Shown piece after piece: positions 15,362 through 24,856 of a stretch of 64,000 nt of DNA. Under the pieces are notes generated by a model, which was not told the DNA's origin, did not search any database, and saw only the letters and a program-made list of their open reading frames with translations. This DNA is from an uncultured Caldilineaceae bacterium. GTDB taxonomy: Bacteria; Chloroflexota; Anaerolineae; Caldilineales; Caldilineaceae. Each line of letters begins with the position of its first letter. Positions within the stretch are counted from its first letter, which is position 1. The stretch is taken from positions 2,130,722-2,194,721 of the forward strand of contig OY282381.1 of NCBI GenBank assembly GCA_958295915.1, given 5' to 3'. A program made the position numbers and the translations under genes.

Positions 15362-17863
15362 GTGAAAGCCGTAGTAATGGCCGGCGGTGAAGGCTCCCGG
15401 TTGCGTCCCCTGACGATTGGGCGTCCCAAACCGATGGTCCCCCTTGTCAATAAACCGGTTCTGGGCCATATTCTGAGCCTGCTCAAACATCACGGCATAA
15501 CTGAAATCGTCATTACGCTACAGTATATGCCTTCGGTGATCCAGGATTTCTACGGCGACGGCAGCAGCCTGGGCTTGAATATCGAATATGTGGTGGAGGA
15601 GATGCCGCTGGGCACAGCCGGTGGCGTCAAGAACGCGAGCAGCCATCTGAACGACACGTTTCTTGTCATCAGCGGCGACGCATTGACCGATTTCAATCTG
15701 CAAGCAATCGTCCAACACCATCGCCGTAGCGGCGCTCTCGCTACCGTGACGCTCTATCCAGTTCCCAATCCGCTGGAGTACGGGGTGATTGTGAGCGACA
15801 ACAACGGCAGGATCACCCACTTCCTGGAAAAACCGGATTGGAGCGCCATCCGCTCTGACACAGTGAACACCGGTATCTATGTCCTGGAACCGGCGGTTCT
15901 GGACGACATCCCAAACAATGTCCCGTATGATTTTTCGACAGCTCTCTTTCCCAAACTTCTGCAACGCGGGAAACTTCTCCATGGCTACATTGCCGAGGGG
16001 TATTGGTGTGATGTCGGCACAATTGAGGAGTATATGCGGGCCAATGCCGATCTGATGAGCGGCAAAGTCTGGCTGCCGCAGCCTATCGGCGAGGAGACGC
16101 GAGGCAATCTGTTTCTGGGCGCGGATGTGGAGATCGCAGCGGACGCGCAGATATATGGGCCAGTCTATCTTGGCAACGGGGTCAAAATCAAAGATGGCGT
16201 CACGATTCATGGGCCGTCTGTGATTCGGGACTACACAGTCGTTGATAACCATAGCCAGGTGGAGCATTGTGTTGTGTGGCGCAACACATATGTAGGCGAA
16301 ACCTGCGAGCTATTGGGAGCGATCATTTGCCGTCAGTGCAGCCTCAAAAGCGGCGCCATTGCCTACGAAGGCGTGGTCATCGGTGATAACTGCGTGCTGG
16401 ACGAAAACTGCGTGCTGCACCCAGACGTAAAGCTATGGCCCAATAAAAAGATCGAACCAGGGGCGGTCGTCCGCCACAGTATCATTTGGGGCAGCCAAGG
16501 CCGTCGCTCTCTGTTCGGCGGATTCGGCGTCACTGGTGTCGTCAATGTGGATTTTACGCCGGAGTTCGCCGCAAAGTTGGGCAGCAGCTTGGGCGCCAAT
16601 CTGCCTCGCGGCAGCTACATCGCTATCAATCGAGACGCCCACCGCAGTTCGCGGATGCTCAAACGGGCGCTGATGAGCGGTCTGTCCAGCGCCGGCATCA
16701 ATGTGTGGGATTTGGGGCAGGCGCCGGTTCCGGTGGCGCGTCATTTCGTGCGCATGCAATCCTCTGCCAAAGCCGGTGTCCATATCCGACTCAGCCCCTT
16801 CGACCAACGGGCCGTTGACATTCGGTTTATGAACAGCGAAGGTCTGAATCAGACCCGAGCCACCGAGCGCGCGGTTGAACGCATCTTTTTCCGCGAAGAT
16901 TTCCGCCGAGCCTTCCTCAACGAAATCGGGCGGATCGAGTATCCCACCCACCCGACTGAACGCTATATCGAGAGTTTTCTCGCCTGTGTTCACCGTGAAC
17001 GGATCCGCGCCGCTGATTTTCAGGTCGTTGTCGATTATTCCCACGGGCTGGGCGGCGACACCCTGTCCACCATTCTCAATCGACTCGATGTCGACTATTT
17101 GCCCCTGAATGCCCTCATAGACGAAACAAAACTCGCCCTGCTACGCCATCAGTTCCGCCATCAACTCCAGCACGTCGCCAAAATTATCAGCGTACTTGAT
17201 GCCGGTGTCGGGGTGAAGCTGGATGTAGGCGGAGAAAGAGTTTTTCTTATCGATGAAAGCGGGGCAGTACTAGACGACCTGACCGCAGCTCTGTTGCTGC
17301 TGGAGCTTGCGATGTATGCCAATCCCGGCGCTAAGGTCGCCCTGCCGGTGGTTGTTCCCCGCGCGTTCGAGACAGTGGTGAACCGGCATGGTGGGCAGAT
17401 TGTGTCCACCCAGAACGATCTGCGGGACCTGATGCGCGCCGCAACTGACGATGTCCTGTTCGCGACCGATGGAGCAGGTCATTTCATCTTTCCAGATTTG
17501 CAGCCAGCGGCAGATGGGTTGCTGGCTACCGTTCGTCTGCTGGAATATCTGGGAGTGCGCCAGATGCCCATCAGTGAAATCGTCGCCGACCTACCCATGT
17601 TCTTTATGGCGCACCACCGGGTCGATTGTCCCTGGGAAGCCAAAGGGACGGTCATGCGCCTGCTGAATCAGAGTTACCAGGGGGATGGTGTCATCACTAT
17701 CGATGGGCTGAAGATCCACCTCGATAGCGGGGAGTGGGTACACATCGGCCCCAATCCTGAACAGCCCTTATTTGAAATTCGAGCCGAGGCCGGGGACCCG
17801 GAACGGGCAACCGCTCTGGTCAAAGAATATGGCGATCGACTGCAGAAGATGGTCGCCATATGA
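15362..17863 (+). CDS. Sugar-1-phosphate nucleotidyltransferase fused to a degenerate phosphomannomutase domain
   Basis: 833 residues from a GTG with AGGAG seven bases upstream. Residues 1-235 are a nucleotidyltransferase ([13 protein letters not shown], then [10 protein letters not shown], later FLEKP and the GYWCDVGT loop). Residues 250-370 are left-handed beta-helix hexapeptides. Residues 390-833 follow the phosphomannomutase fold, but the phosphoserine loop (normally TASHNP) reads [13 protein letters not shown] and the metal loop (DGDGDR) reads LDAGVGVKL, so the mutase half is probably inactive. The enzyme likely makes GDP-mannose or another NDP-hexose for the glycan genes near 25-29 kb. 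Similar fusions are known in Cyanobacteria, Actinobacteria and Chloroflexota. Confidence 0.88.
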   Translation: MKAVVMAGGEGSRLRPLTIGRPKPMVPLVNKPVLGHILSLLKHHGITEIVITLQYMPSVIQDFYGDGSSLGLNIEYVVEEMPLGTAGGVKNASSHLNDTFLVISGDALTDFNLQAIVQHHRRSGALATVTLYPVPNPLEYGVIVSDNNGRITHFLEKPDWSAIRSDTVNTGIYVLEPAVLDDIPNNVPYDFSTALFPKLLQRGKLLHGYIAEGYWCDVGTIEEYMRANADLMSGKVWLPQPIGEETRGNLFLGADVEIAADAQIYGPVYLGNGVKIKDGVTIHGPSVIRDYTVVDNHSQVEHCVVWRNTYVGETCELLGAIICRQCSLKSGAIAYEGVVIGDNCVLDENCVLHPDVKLWPNKKIEPGAVVRHSIIWGSQGRRSLFGGFGVTGVVNVDFTPEFAAKLGSSLGANLPRGSYIAINRDAHRSSRMLKRALMSGLSSAGINVWDLGQAPVPVARHFVRMQSSAKAGVHIRLSPFDQRAVDIRFMNSEGLNQTRATERAVERIFFREDFRRAFLNEIGRIEYPTHPTERYIESFLACVHRERIRAADFQVVVDYSHGLGGDTLSTILNRLDVDYLPLNALIDETKLALLRHQFRHQLQHVAKIISVLDAGVGVKLDVGGERVFLIDESGAVLDDLTAALLLLELAMYANPGAKVALPVVVPRAFETVVNRHGGQIVSTQNDLRDLMRAATDDVLFATDGAGHFIFPDLQPAADGLLATVRLLEYLGVRQMPISEIVADLPMFFMAHHRVDCPWEAKGTVMRLLNQSYQGDGVITIDGLKIHLDSGEWVHIGPNPEQPLFEIRAEAGDPERATALVKEYGDRLQKMVAI

Positions 17864-17927
17864 TGAAAACCCGATTCGGCATTCCCGCCAATACTGGTTC
17901 TCTCCTCGCCTTGCGGGCGCTTATGCC

Positions 17928-20738
17928 TCACTGTTGAACGACTGGGATGAATATCTCCTCTGATTGGGGAGGCAATTCGGTTGATTCAGATGATTCGACG
18001 CGCACCCAGACCTTCAGCCGACGGCTATTGGTATAGTTCTCAGCTTTGTCCTTTGCCCAGTAGCGAATCTCGTGAACGCCCTCCTGGGAGATAGTAAACG
18101 GCTCAGTGTACAGTTTAATGGGCGCGTCGTTGAGCACATAGGCTATACCCCACACGCCGCTGGTTGTGTCCTCCGCTTCGATGACGATCTGCACGGGCCC
18201 GTTGAACACCCCTGGCTGGTCTTTGTCTGTGACGCTTGCTCTCTCCCCCACAGCTTCAGCCCGAATAACCGGCGGCGTTCGGTCGACGTTCAGCAGGCCG
18301 GATGCGCTCTCCCTCTGTAAGCCGGATCGATCCATCGCCTGAAAACGCACATTGTATGTGCCGTCAGGGATATTCGTCAGCACCACGAAAAGCTTCTGCG
18401 CCGCCAGGGGGGCGTCGGGCTGGCTGAACTGGGCCGTTCTCGACTGGTCGTCCAAGAGCAGCCGGCCGCTGCGCTTGTCCAGCCCACTGCTATAGTCCTG
18501 CACAGGTACTGAAATTGTAATTGGCAGAGTTGTCCACCACCCCTTTACCCCCACTAACGCGCCAAACTCCGGTGGTTGTTCGCTGCCAAATTCGATCTGT
18601 CGGGTGACCACTGGGCTGGCGTTGTTGGCGGGATCGAATGCGATCGCGGAAATCGTCGATGTGCCGCTGTGGGAAAGGCGCCAATCGATTGTCTTGTTCG
18701 CTACACAGGAGAGGGGCCAATCGATGCTCCTGTTCACTACGTTCGGTAACTGTAACTGCCATAACTGCACCCGATCCAGAGCCAGGTCTACCTCTCCGTG
18801 CCACTCCACCCGGAACTCCAGCCCCGCGACCGGCTCAAACAGATGAAAATCGACCGGAATGTCGACGTATTCCCCTACCGCGGAGAAATCGCTCGGCCAA
18901 ATGTCGCGCAGACCCAGAGGCCTCTTTCCTTTCCGATCTGTCACATCCAGCCGGGCAATGGGCTGGTCCGGCAGAACACCGTCGGAAGCGCGGGCAGGCT
19001 CACCCATTCGCAGCCGAAAGAGAACTCGATAGGTGGCGTCGTGGGGGATGCCGATTGCGTAGGGGCCGTACCACCGACCAGACTCGTGGACACCGGCCCT
19101 CCCTAGCCTGGCGCGTCCGTTATCGGCGGCGGCATCACTGACATCTTCTCCAGTTTCTCCAGTTTCTCCAGGCGTGCGGTACAGGTACTCCCCCTGCCAG
19201 ATCCAGTTGCTGCTGAGGCCGATGCACGCATCTTTTTCTGGCGTGCCTACAAAGAGCTTGGCACTCGGCGCCTCCACCGCCAACGGCGCGTTGAATATCG
19301 GGGGCTGGGGTGGTTCCCAATCGATCTGCAATGACACCTTCTCCTGCAGGTCATTGTCGATGAACAGCGATGCGGCCAGAGACATCCCACTTGTCAGATC
19401 GGATCCACGCCGCCAGACGCCCCGGATAGGCAGGGAGATAGCGCCTGGCTCAAGGGTGACTGTGCCCGACAGGGGCGCTGCGGGCACAAGGGCGCGCCAG
19501 CGCAGACCGCCCGCATGCAGATAGCCGTTTAAGGGCAGACCGACAAATCCGCCGATGGGTTCATTCGGTTGTTGCGCGTTTTGCAATGTGACATCTGTGT
19601 AGTAGTGGCCCAAAATCTGACGATAGGTCTGGCCGGCAGTGGCCCGCCGAGCTGCGCCCCACTGGCTCATGCCGTAGCCATGGCCCCAGAGGACTTCTCC
19701 CAACCCGGTCTCATCCGGCACAGCCCGCAGATAGGACGTCGCTAGGTTGTCTTTGGTCGGGTGGCTGTTCTTGGCGCTGTACATGGCAATAATCGGGGCG
19801 TGGTCGCTATCGTCCGCGTATGCCAGATACTGCCCTGCCGTCATGCTGACCGCTCTGTCTGTTGATTCGTAGCGGCCATTGCACATCATCTGAAAATTAG
19901 CCCAATCGGTCACATCATAACGTTCTCTGCCCCGCAAAATCTGATACCAGGCATATGTGCGGGTGGCGATGGCTTGGGCCGCCAGCGCGTCTGGCGGCCA
20001 GGAAATAGGAACTTCCGAAGGGACGGAGCGGGCCACATACTCCTCAAAGGGGATTTCATCCACCTGCCAGTCGGGTACATGGCGACGACAGTTGTTCTCC
20101 GGGTGGTGGGCCACGCGAATCGTGCGCGGATATTCTGATACCGTAATGCCGAAGACTGCATCCGAGATCTCGCGAATCGTGCGCCGGTATATCCTGCGCA
20201 GGTATTCTGGTATCGTTTCTGGTACCGGAATGTCTCCCTGCGAAGAAAGCGCGTCGTTGTTTGACTGCGCGATATCTTCGCGTATGATCAATCTATTGGT
20301 GGTATCGTAGACAGCGGTGCGGATACTGTCGGCATCTATCCGCTCGAAGCGAAGCCGGTTGCTGCGGCCTGTTTGCCAGCGTGGGCTGTGGCCGGGAATG
20401 ATCTCGCGCACACGTCCGGTCGCGCGCTCGATCAGATAGATCTCGGCCAGGCTGATTGTCTCCGTTCCCGTGGGCACAACCGTTATGGCCAAGAGTGTCC
20501 CGTCAGGGCTGACGCGGGGAATACCAAAATGGGAACCGGAGCGTTCCAACACAACCCGCCCGGACACGATCAACTTTGGAGAGCTAGGGGGGCCAAAAAC
20601 CTGCGCATCTAGCGGGAGATCTTCATCATCGTCCTCTATGGCAAGCAGAGGACCGATAATATAGAGGGCTACACACAACAGAGCTATGAGCAGGCCAGCG
20701 AAAAGGAGTCGGCGGCGTTTAAGAAACCCTGGAAACAA
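17928..20738 (-). CDS. SpoIID/LytB-domain extracellular protein with Ig-like C-terminal region
   Basis: 936 residues, from a TTG with GAGG about ten bases upstream. One N-terminal helix (about 10-33) anchors or exports it. A SpoIID domain spans about 215-405: PFEEYVARSVPSEVP, the DALAAQAIATRTYAW helix and GHGYGMSQWGA. SpoIID cleaves peptidoglycan glycan strands lacking stem peptides; in non-sporulating phyla it is taken as a cell-wall enzyme. The rest (about 420-920) is beta-rich, with Ig-like segments such as DRTPPVIRAEAVG and EIRYWAKDKAENYTNS. The C-terminus ends IFIPVVQQ, a short hydrophobic tail common to exported proteins of this group. A duplicated stretch encodes NRSIDWPL and NKTIDWRL. 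Confidence 0.87.
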   Translation of the reverse strand: MFPGFLKRRRLLFAGLLIALLCVALYIIGPLLAIEDDDEDLPLDAQVFGPPSSPKLIVSGRVVLERSGSHFGIPRVSPDGTLLAITVVPTGTETISLAEIYLIERATGRVREIIPGHSPRWQTGRSNRLRFERIDADSIRTAVYDTTNRLIIREDIAQSNNDALSSQGDIPVPETIPEYLRRIYRRTIREISDAVFGITVSEYPRTIRVAHHPENNCRRHVPDWQVDEIPFEEYVARSVPSEVPISWPPDALAAQAIATRTYAWYQILRGRERYDVTDWANFQMMCNGRYESTDRAVSMTAGQYLAYADDSDHAPIIAMYSAKNSHPTKDNLATSYLRAVPDETGLGEVLWGHGYGMSQWGAARRATAGQTYRQILGHYYTDVTLQNAQQPNEPIGGFVGLPLNGYLHAGGLRWRALVPAAPLSGTVTLEPGAISLPIRGVWRRGSDLTSGMSLAASLFIDNDLQEKVSLQIDWEPPQPPIFNAPLAVEAPSAKLFVGTPEKDACIGLSSNWIWQGEYLYRTPGETGETGEDVSDAAADNGRARLGRAGVHESGRWYGPYAIGIPHDATYRVLFRLRMGEPARASDGVLPDQPIARLDVTDRKGKRPLGLRDIWPSDFSAVGEYVDIPVDFHLFEPVAGLEFRVEWHGEVDLALDRVQLWQLQLPNVVNRSIDWPLSCVANKTIDWRLSHSGTSTISAIAFDPANNASPVVTRQIEFGSEQPPEFGALVGVKGWWTTLPITISVPVQDYSSGLDKRSGRLLLDDQSRTAQFSQPDAPLAAQKLFVVLTNIPDGTYNVRFQAMDRSGLQRESASGLLNVDRTPPVIRAEAVGERASVTDKDQPGVFNGPVQIVIEAEDTTSGVWGIAYVLNDAPIKLYTEPFTISQEGVHEIRYWAKDKAENYTNSRRLKVWVRVESSESTELPPQSEEIFIPVVQQ

Positions 20739-20933
20739 AACTGGAATACCTCATTGAGGAGAGAGAAAAAACCAGTGGCGAGTAGCCAGACACAAAAGCC
20801 CACAATTCGGCTTCGCGCCTGGCGCGAACACCCGCGAGACGCTCACCCTCACCTACTGGCCACCGAGCGCTGAATTACTGCAGTTGACCCCGCGGCGAGA
20901 TAGAGGGTACAATCGCAAAGGTGAGGACATGCA
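20739..20933. other. Short divergent spacer upstream of tsaE
   Basis: No gene. It holds fragments resembling repeat C (CTGGCCACCGAGC ... TTACTGCAGTTG, about 20855-20885) and would contain the promoters of the SpoIID gene and tsaE. I see no convincing -35/-10 pair. Confidence 0.4.
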
Positions 20934-21503
20934 ATGCTAACCACCCCCAACTGTCGATGCATAACCATTATATCCTCTTCTCCATCAGAAACCCAAACAC
21001 TCGGCGTACTACTGGGTCAGACGATCTGCCAAGGGATTGTGATCGGACTAATGGGTGAACTGGGGGCAGGCAAAACGACATTCACGCAGGGGCTGGCCAA
21101 AGGATTGGGGGTGCAGGCGCGCATCACCAGCCCTACATTTACCTTGGTCAACGAATATAGAGTCCCGACGGATGCAGCGCGCCTGTTCCATGTGGACAGC
21201 TACCGCCTGGCGGATGAAGCCCTTGCGGATCAGGTATACGATCTGGGTATGGATGAGCTTTTTGATGCTGTCGAAGATGACTCCGTCCCCCATGTAATTG
21301 CAATCGAATGGGCTGACCGCCTTGTCGATCTGCTGCCGGCCGATCGCTTGATGATCCAGTTTAGATACAACAATGAACGAACCTTCTTAGCGGACGAGCG
21401 GATGTTGATCTTTCGCGCCACCGGCACACACAGCCGGGCCCTGCTATCTGCCCTCATGAAGAAAATGAGGCATGAGCGCCCCTCGCCAGGATGTGAAGTA
21501 TGA
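20934..21503 (+). CDS. tsaE: tRNA threonylcarbamoyladenosine biosynthesis ATPase TsaE
   Basis: The P-loop [19 protein letters not shown] (about residues 39-57) followed by [12 protein letters not shown] and the HVDSYRL segment identify TsaE, the ATPase that works with TsaB and TsaD to make t6A37 on ANN-decoding tRNAs. The later segment [18 protein letters not shown] also fits the family. GGTGAGG lies seven bases before the ATG. The N-terminus (about 30 residues) is slightly long. tsaB and tsaD are not in the window. Confidence 0.93.
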   Translation: MLTTPNCRCITIISSSPSETQTLGVLLGQTICQGIVIGLMGELGAGKTTFTQGLAKGLGVQARITSPTFTLVNEYRVPTDAARLFHVDSYRLADEALADQVYDLGMDELFDAVEDDSVPHVIAIEWADRLVDLLPADRLMIQFRYNNERTFLADERMLIFRATGTHSRALLSALMKKMRHERPSPGCEV

Positions 21504-21533
21504 GCGCACCGCAGGGGTTGCGCATCGTGCGAA
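21500..21533 (+). repeat. Repeat D copy (partial)
   Basis: ATGAGCGCACCGCAGG then GGTTGCGCATCGTGCGAA. It matches the longer copies at 29837-29884 (reverse) and 45260-45308 and overlaps the tsaE stop codon. Confidence 0.6.
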
Positions 21534-21544
21534 TACCACAGTAA

Positions 21545-21596
21545 GGATTGACAGGAAGATACAGGATATATCCCCTGCCTTGCTTCCTGTCAATCC
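21545..21596. repeat. Perfect 14-base inverted repeat
   Basis: GGATTGACAGGAAG and CTTCCTGTCAATCC flank a 24-base loop that itself contains the palindrome GGATATATCC. It lies between tsaE and the first CBS gene and could end transcription from either side, although no clear T-run follows. Confidence 0.6.
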
Positions 21597-21672
21597 AAAT
21601 AATCCTGATGTTGAACTGGCGGGAATGTCGAATTGAAGAAAGTAGTTGCACAGCCCGAAGAGACAAGCGCAG

Positions 21673-22095
21673 ATGGGGTCTGATAGCAGCCAGGTGAAGC
21701 ATTGGATGACACCGAACCCGCATATCTGCCAGAGAGAGGATTCTCTGGCAGATGCCCGGGACCTTATGGTAGAGCATCACTGTCGCCGTCTGCCAGTTGT
21801 GGATGAAGACGGTCATTTGATAGGCGTCGTGAGTTTCGGTGATCTGCGGCAGGCGGCCCCGTCCAGTGTCACGACACTGAGTCTGTTTGAGATCAATTAC
21901 TTCTGGGCGAAGCTGCCTGTCAGCGACGCAATGACCACCAATCCGGTAACCGTTGCGCCAGATGATTCGATTCATATAGCCTGCCGCCAGATGCTGAAGT
22001 ACAAAATCGGCGGGCTACCTGTGGTAGTGGAGCGTAAAGTCGTCGGAATTTTTACCACGACCGACGCGTTGCGGTTCGTCGTCGAGCAATCCTAA
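21673..22095 (+). CDS. CBS-domain protein (two CBS motifs)
   Basis: 140 residues consisting of a pair of CBS motifs: VKHWMTPNPHICQREDSLADA opens the first (ending RRLPVVDEDGHLIGVVSFGDL) and VSDAMTTNPVTVAPDDSIHIA the second (ending GGLPVVVERKVVGIFTTTDAL). Such stand-alone pairs bind adenine nucleotides and act as sensors. ATG at 21673 is preferred over the upstream TTG. It is 23 bases before a second CBS gene, so the two may act together. Confidence 0.9.
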   Translation: MGSDSSQVKHWMTPNPHICQREDSLADARDLMVEHHCRRLPVVDEDGHLIGVVSFGDLRQAAPSSVTTLSLFEINYFWAKLPVSDAMTTNPVTVAPDDSIHIACRQMLKYKIGGLPVVVERKVVGIFTTTDALRFVVEQS

Positions 22096-22118
22096 CCCGC
22101 ATCACCCTGGAGCCATCA

Positions 22119-22580
22119 ATGCATCGCAGATTGGTAAGTGAGATTATGAGCGCACCGGTGATCACAATCGAGCCGGACGATCTTGCCGTGGATGCCGCCG
22201 AGTTGATGAAAGAAAACAATGTGCGGCGTATCGTTGTGATCGATCACAACAGCTATATCTGCGGCATTGTCACAGACGCCGATGTCTTGGAAGCGGAGAC
22301 CGCCGCAGGCCTGATCAATCCATACGACCCAGGTTATGATGAGAAGTGGCTGACCGTGCGGGATGTGATGACTGCAGAGGTGATTACAGTCAGACCAGAG
22401 GCATCCATCGGCCAACTGGTGGAGAAAATGATGCAGATGAAAATCGGCGGCATTCCCGTGGTTCAGCCCACTGGCCCACGCGGGGAGCGACTCCTGCCCA
22501 TCGGCATTGTGACGGAAACAGACATCTTTCGTCTGATCAGCGAAGCGTGGCGCGCCGACGAAGCGTCGGCTTCGTCGTGA
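22119..22580 (+). CDS. CBS-domain protein (two CBS motifs)
   Basis: 153 residues with two CBS motifs: VSEIMSAPVITIEPDDLAVDAA to VVIDHNSYICGIVTDADVL, and VRDVMTAEVITVRPEASIG to GGIPVVQPTGPRGERLLPIGIVTETDI. It is a paralogue of the preceding gene, separated by a linker of about 30 residues between the motifs. CTGGAG precedes the ATG. The partner process is unknown. Confidence 0.9.
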   Translation: MHRRLVSEIMSAPVITIEPDDLAVDAAELMKENNVRRIVVIDHNSYICGIVTDADVLEAETAAGLINPYDPGYDEKWLTVRDVMTAEVITVRPEASIGQLVEKMMQMKIGGIPVVQPTGPRGERLLPIGIVTETDIFRLISEAWRADEASASS

Positions 22581-22611
22581 ATCCGATGTTTTCGTTCCGC
22601 TCTCTCCCCTT

Positions 22612-24081
22612 TTATGCAAGTGCCTGCCAATCTTCCGGTGTGTCCACATCAGCCAGCCAATGGGGCGGCGTTTCGATTGAAATGACGTCCGCGCTGCGCT
22701 GTTGCAGTAGACCCCCCCCGCCTCTATCTCCCTGCAACTGTTCCAGCGCGCCGAAAAAACGCCTATCAAAGACCGCCGGGGCGCCGCGCAACGCCCCAGC
22801 CACAGAAACAGCCCCCAGATCGCTGCCCGCGCGCCATACCTGCCACAGCCGACGTAGCAGCGCCACGGGAAGGCGGGGTTGATCCACGGGGAAGAACAGG
22901 GCAGCCTCGCACCCTACCGATAGCGCCCCAACCGCAACACGCACCGACTCCGCTTGGCCATCCTGCCAGTTTGGGTTGAAGACGACACGCAGACGGCCGC
23001 CCGCGTCCCGCCGCAGAGCCTCCAGGGCGGCTTCCACCTGCTCGCCAACGGCGCCGGTGATCACAACTGCTTCAGACGCGCCGCTCTGGAGCGCTACACG
23101 GGCGGCACGCGCAACCAATGGCTCGCCCTGCCACCAGAGCAACTGTTTTGGCTTGCCCATGCGACGACTTTCTCCGGCAGCCAGCACAACAGCTGTGGTC
23201 GGGCCCCAGCGCTCGCGAATAGCCGTCTGGCTCTCTGACCCAACCGCGCCGATGAGCGTCGGCTGATTCTGCCGCGACAACTGGTGGGCGATTTGTCGGG
23301 CAGCCGCCAGCCAGGGGGCGCTGTCTGCTTTGTCTAAAAGCGGCGCCAGTCTTGCGCCCACCGTCTGCTTCCGCTCTCCCCCGGTTGGCAGGGACGGATC
23401 ACCATCATTCTGACGACAGGCCCTGCTCGCTGGCTGGCGCCCAGTGTCGGGGCTTTCGGTTGGCTCTATCGATCTTTGCCGATAAGGATGCGCCACAAGC
23501 CGGGCAATCATCCGGGGCGTCAGGCGCGTCGCTGGATCCGGTTCTTGCAGGAGCGCGCGCAGGCGCTCGGGCCGCTGGACGTACGGTTCCGCCAGGGGCA
23601 GCCCCAATCCATCGAGGCCGACAACTGGAATCAGATGGGTCGTGCAGTTGGGGATGACCGGCTCGTAGGGCGCGGGCGCTTCTACCGAGCGGCGGCGGCT
23701 TCCGTCTCCCTCAACCGCGATCAGGCGGATGCCGAAATCATCGGCACGGGCCGCCAACGCGTCGACAACTGCCGCTGGCAGCCCCTGATACTTGAGGCCT
23801 GCCAGAGAAGTGACGAGCAGGCAGTGTCCATGCGCCGCGAGGTTTGCCTCCAGCGCAGCCCAGTCAATCGTATTCTCCTCCAAGCCCACCACGAGACGGG
23901 TCGGCGCCCGATCCGCCTGGGTGGCGAAGATACGGGTGGTGGTGGTCGTGACCACGCGACGCCCCTCTGCAACGGCCTCGTCTGCCAGGCGAAAGAGCGC
24001 GCTCGTCTTGCCGCCGGCGCCGACAAGCGTGGTGACAGAAAGCTCTTCTGGGGGGAGGCGCAGGGCATGGTGAAGTTGCAT
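22612..24081 (-). CDS. YqeC-like protein fused to a molybdenum cofactor nucleotidyltransferase (MocA/MobA type)
   Basis: Residues 1-205 match YqeC, a putative accessory protein of molybdenum hydroxylases, with the P-loop-like LVGAGGKTSALFRLA. Residues 292-489 match MocA-type cytidylyl/nucleotidyl transferases: VVLAAGESRRMGKPKQLLWWQG, GADQ-like region FFPVDQPRLP, and GAPAVFDRRFF. Fusion of the two fits late Mo-cofactor maturation and insertion into xanthine-dehydrogenase-type enzymes, none of which is in this window. A low-complexity linker (about 205-260, with TESPDTGRQPAS) joins them. No clear ribosome-binding site. Confidence 0.87.
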   Translation of the reverse strand: MQLHHALRLPPEELSVTTLVGAGGKTSALFRLADEAVAEGRRVVTTTTTRIFATQADRAPTRLVVGLEENTIDWAALEANLAAHGHCLLVTSLAGLKYQGLPAAVVDALAARADDFGIRLIAVEGDGSRRRSVEAPAPYEPVIPNCTTHLIPVVGLDGLGLPLAEPYVQRPERLRALLQEPDPATRLTPRMIARLVAHPYRQRSIEPTESPDTGRQPASRACRQNDGDPSLPTGGERKQTVGARLAPLLDKADSAPWLAAARQIAHQLSRQNQPTLIGAVGSESQTAIRERWGPTTAVVLAAGESRRMGKPKQLLWWQGEPLVARAARVALQSGASEAVVITGAVGEQVEAALEALRRDAGGRLRVVFNPNWQDGQAESVRVAVGALSVGCEAALFFPVDQPRLPVALLRRLWQVWRAGSDLGAVSVAGALRGAPAVFDRRFFGALEQLQGDRGGGGLLQQRSADVISIETPPHWLADVDTPEDWQALA

Positions 24082-24099
24082 AGGCGCTTGTCGCCTGGC

Positions 24100-24510
24100 T
24101 TATAGGCCAAGAAGCCATGTGTCAAGGCGCTGCAAATGGCATAGATACAACCGCGGATTGTTCAGAAATTCTCGTGTCACACGCACGTGCTCCAATATGT
24201 CCCATGATACAGACTGGGAAGGCGAGCGGTCGAAGTTTAGGAGCGTGGCATCGGGGAAGGCCATCAAAATCGGTGAATGGGTAGCGATGATGAACTGGCG
24301 TCGCGGGCGACCATCTCCTTCAGCAGGGCAAGCGGCCCTACTTCGCGCAGGGGCGAAAGGGGCGCTTCCGGTTCATCCAACAGATAGAGACCATCCGGCA
24401 CGAAGCGGGCCTGAAAAAGAGCCAGAAACGCCTCACCGTGGGAGCGGCCGTCCAGTCCGTCACCGTAGCGCTCTTGAATGGCGGCCAGTTGGCCGGCGTA
24501 AGGCATCTTC
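24100..24510 (-). pseudogene. Remnant of an AAA-type ATPase (predicted ABC-like ATPase), truncated and frameshifted
   Basis: Minus-strand homology starts near 24510 with [20 protein letters not shown], continues through LFQARF and [15 protein letters not shown] (Walker B), then breaks near 24300; the family sequence resumes in another frame with [20 protein letters not shown] and runs to a TAA at 24100-24102. The N-terminal part with Walker A is missing; the frame upstream of the homology is filled by repeat A copy 5 and non-homologous sequence. So it is a decayed gene, although a single sequencing or assembly error could account for the frameshift alone. Confidence 0.8.
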
Positions 24511-24582
24511 GCTACCCTTTTGCCGGAAACGCCAGTTAGCAACGGTTGTGGGAGTATGATATGCTTGCCACCGGTTCGTATC

Positions 24583-24605
24583 GCGCCTCTTTCGAGCAGA
24601 GGCGC
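24583..24605 (-). repeat. Repeat A copy 5, upstream of the ATPase remnant
   Basis: Perfect core with loop TTCGAGC, right flank ATGTAACC. It lies about 70 bases from where ATPase homology ends. Confidence 0.9.
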
Positions 24606-24756
24606 ATGTAACCTTTCCGCAACCCAAAGGCCGCCCCAGCTGTTCGGTTGGGGCGAGGGTATCAAACCATACATGACAAGGGATTTCTCTGGGGATTATA
24701 CATGGAACCTGCGACGCTCGCTAATTCCATCATTTTGCGGGATACGGAGTTATAGC

Positions 24757-24776
24757 GCGCGCCACGTCGGGCGCGA
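24757..24776 (-). repeat. Repeat B copy (short, intergenic)
   Basis: GCGCGCC ACGTC GGGCGCGA; the loop differs from the consensus and the A-rich tail is absent. Confidence 0.55.
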
Positions 24777-24856
24777 CTGAACGATACCTGTAGCTCCTTC
24801 CGCACTTGGGGACGGTTCACGCCTGCGCTATACTGAGCGATCGGAGGGCGCACGCG

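Larger units (their letters stand above)
24511..24856. other. Intergenic region with repeats A and B
   Basis: No intact gene. It holds repeat A copy 5 (24583-24605) and repeat B (24757-24776), then the ribosome-binding site GGAGGG of the next gene. The promoter of the glycosyltransferase operon should lie here; I could not pick a clear one. Confidence 0.5.

Noticed and set aside
17928..20738. SpoIID gene as a sign of endospore formation
   Set aside because: No other sporulation gene is present, and SpoIID/LytB domains are widespread in non-sporulating Chloroflexota and Cyanobacteria.
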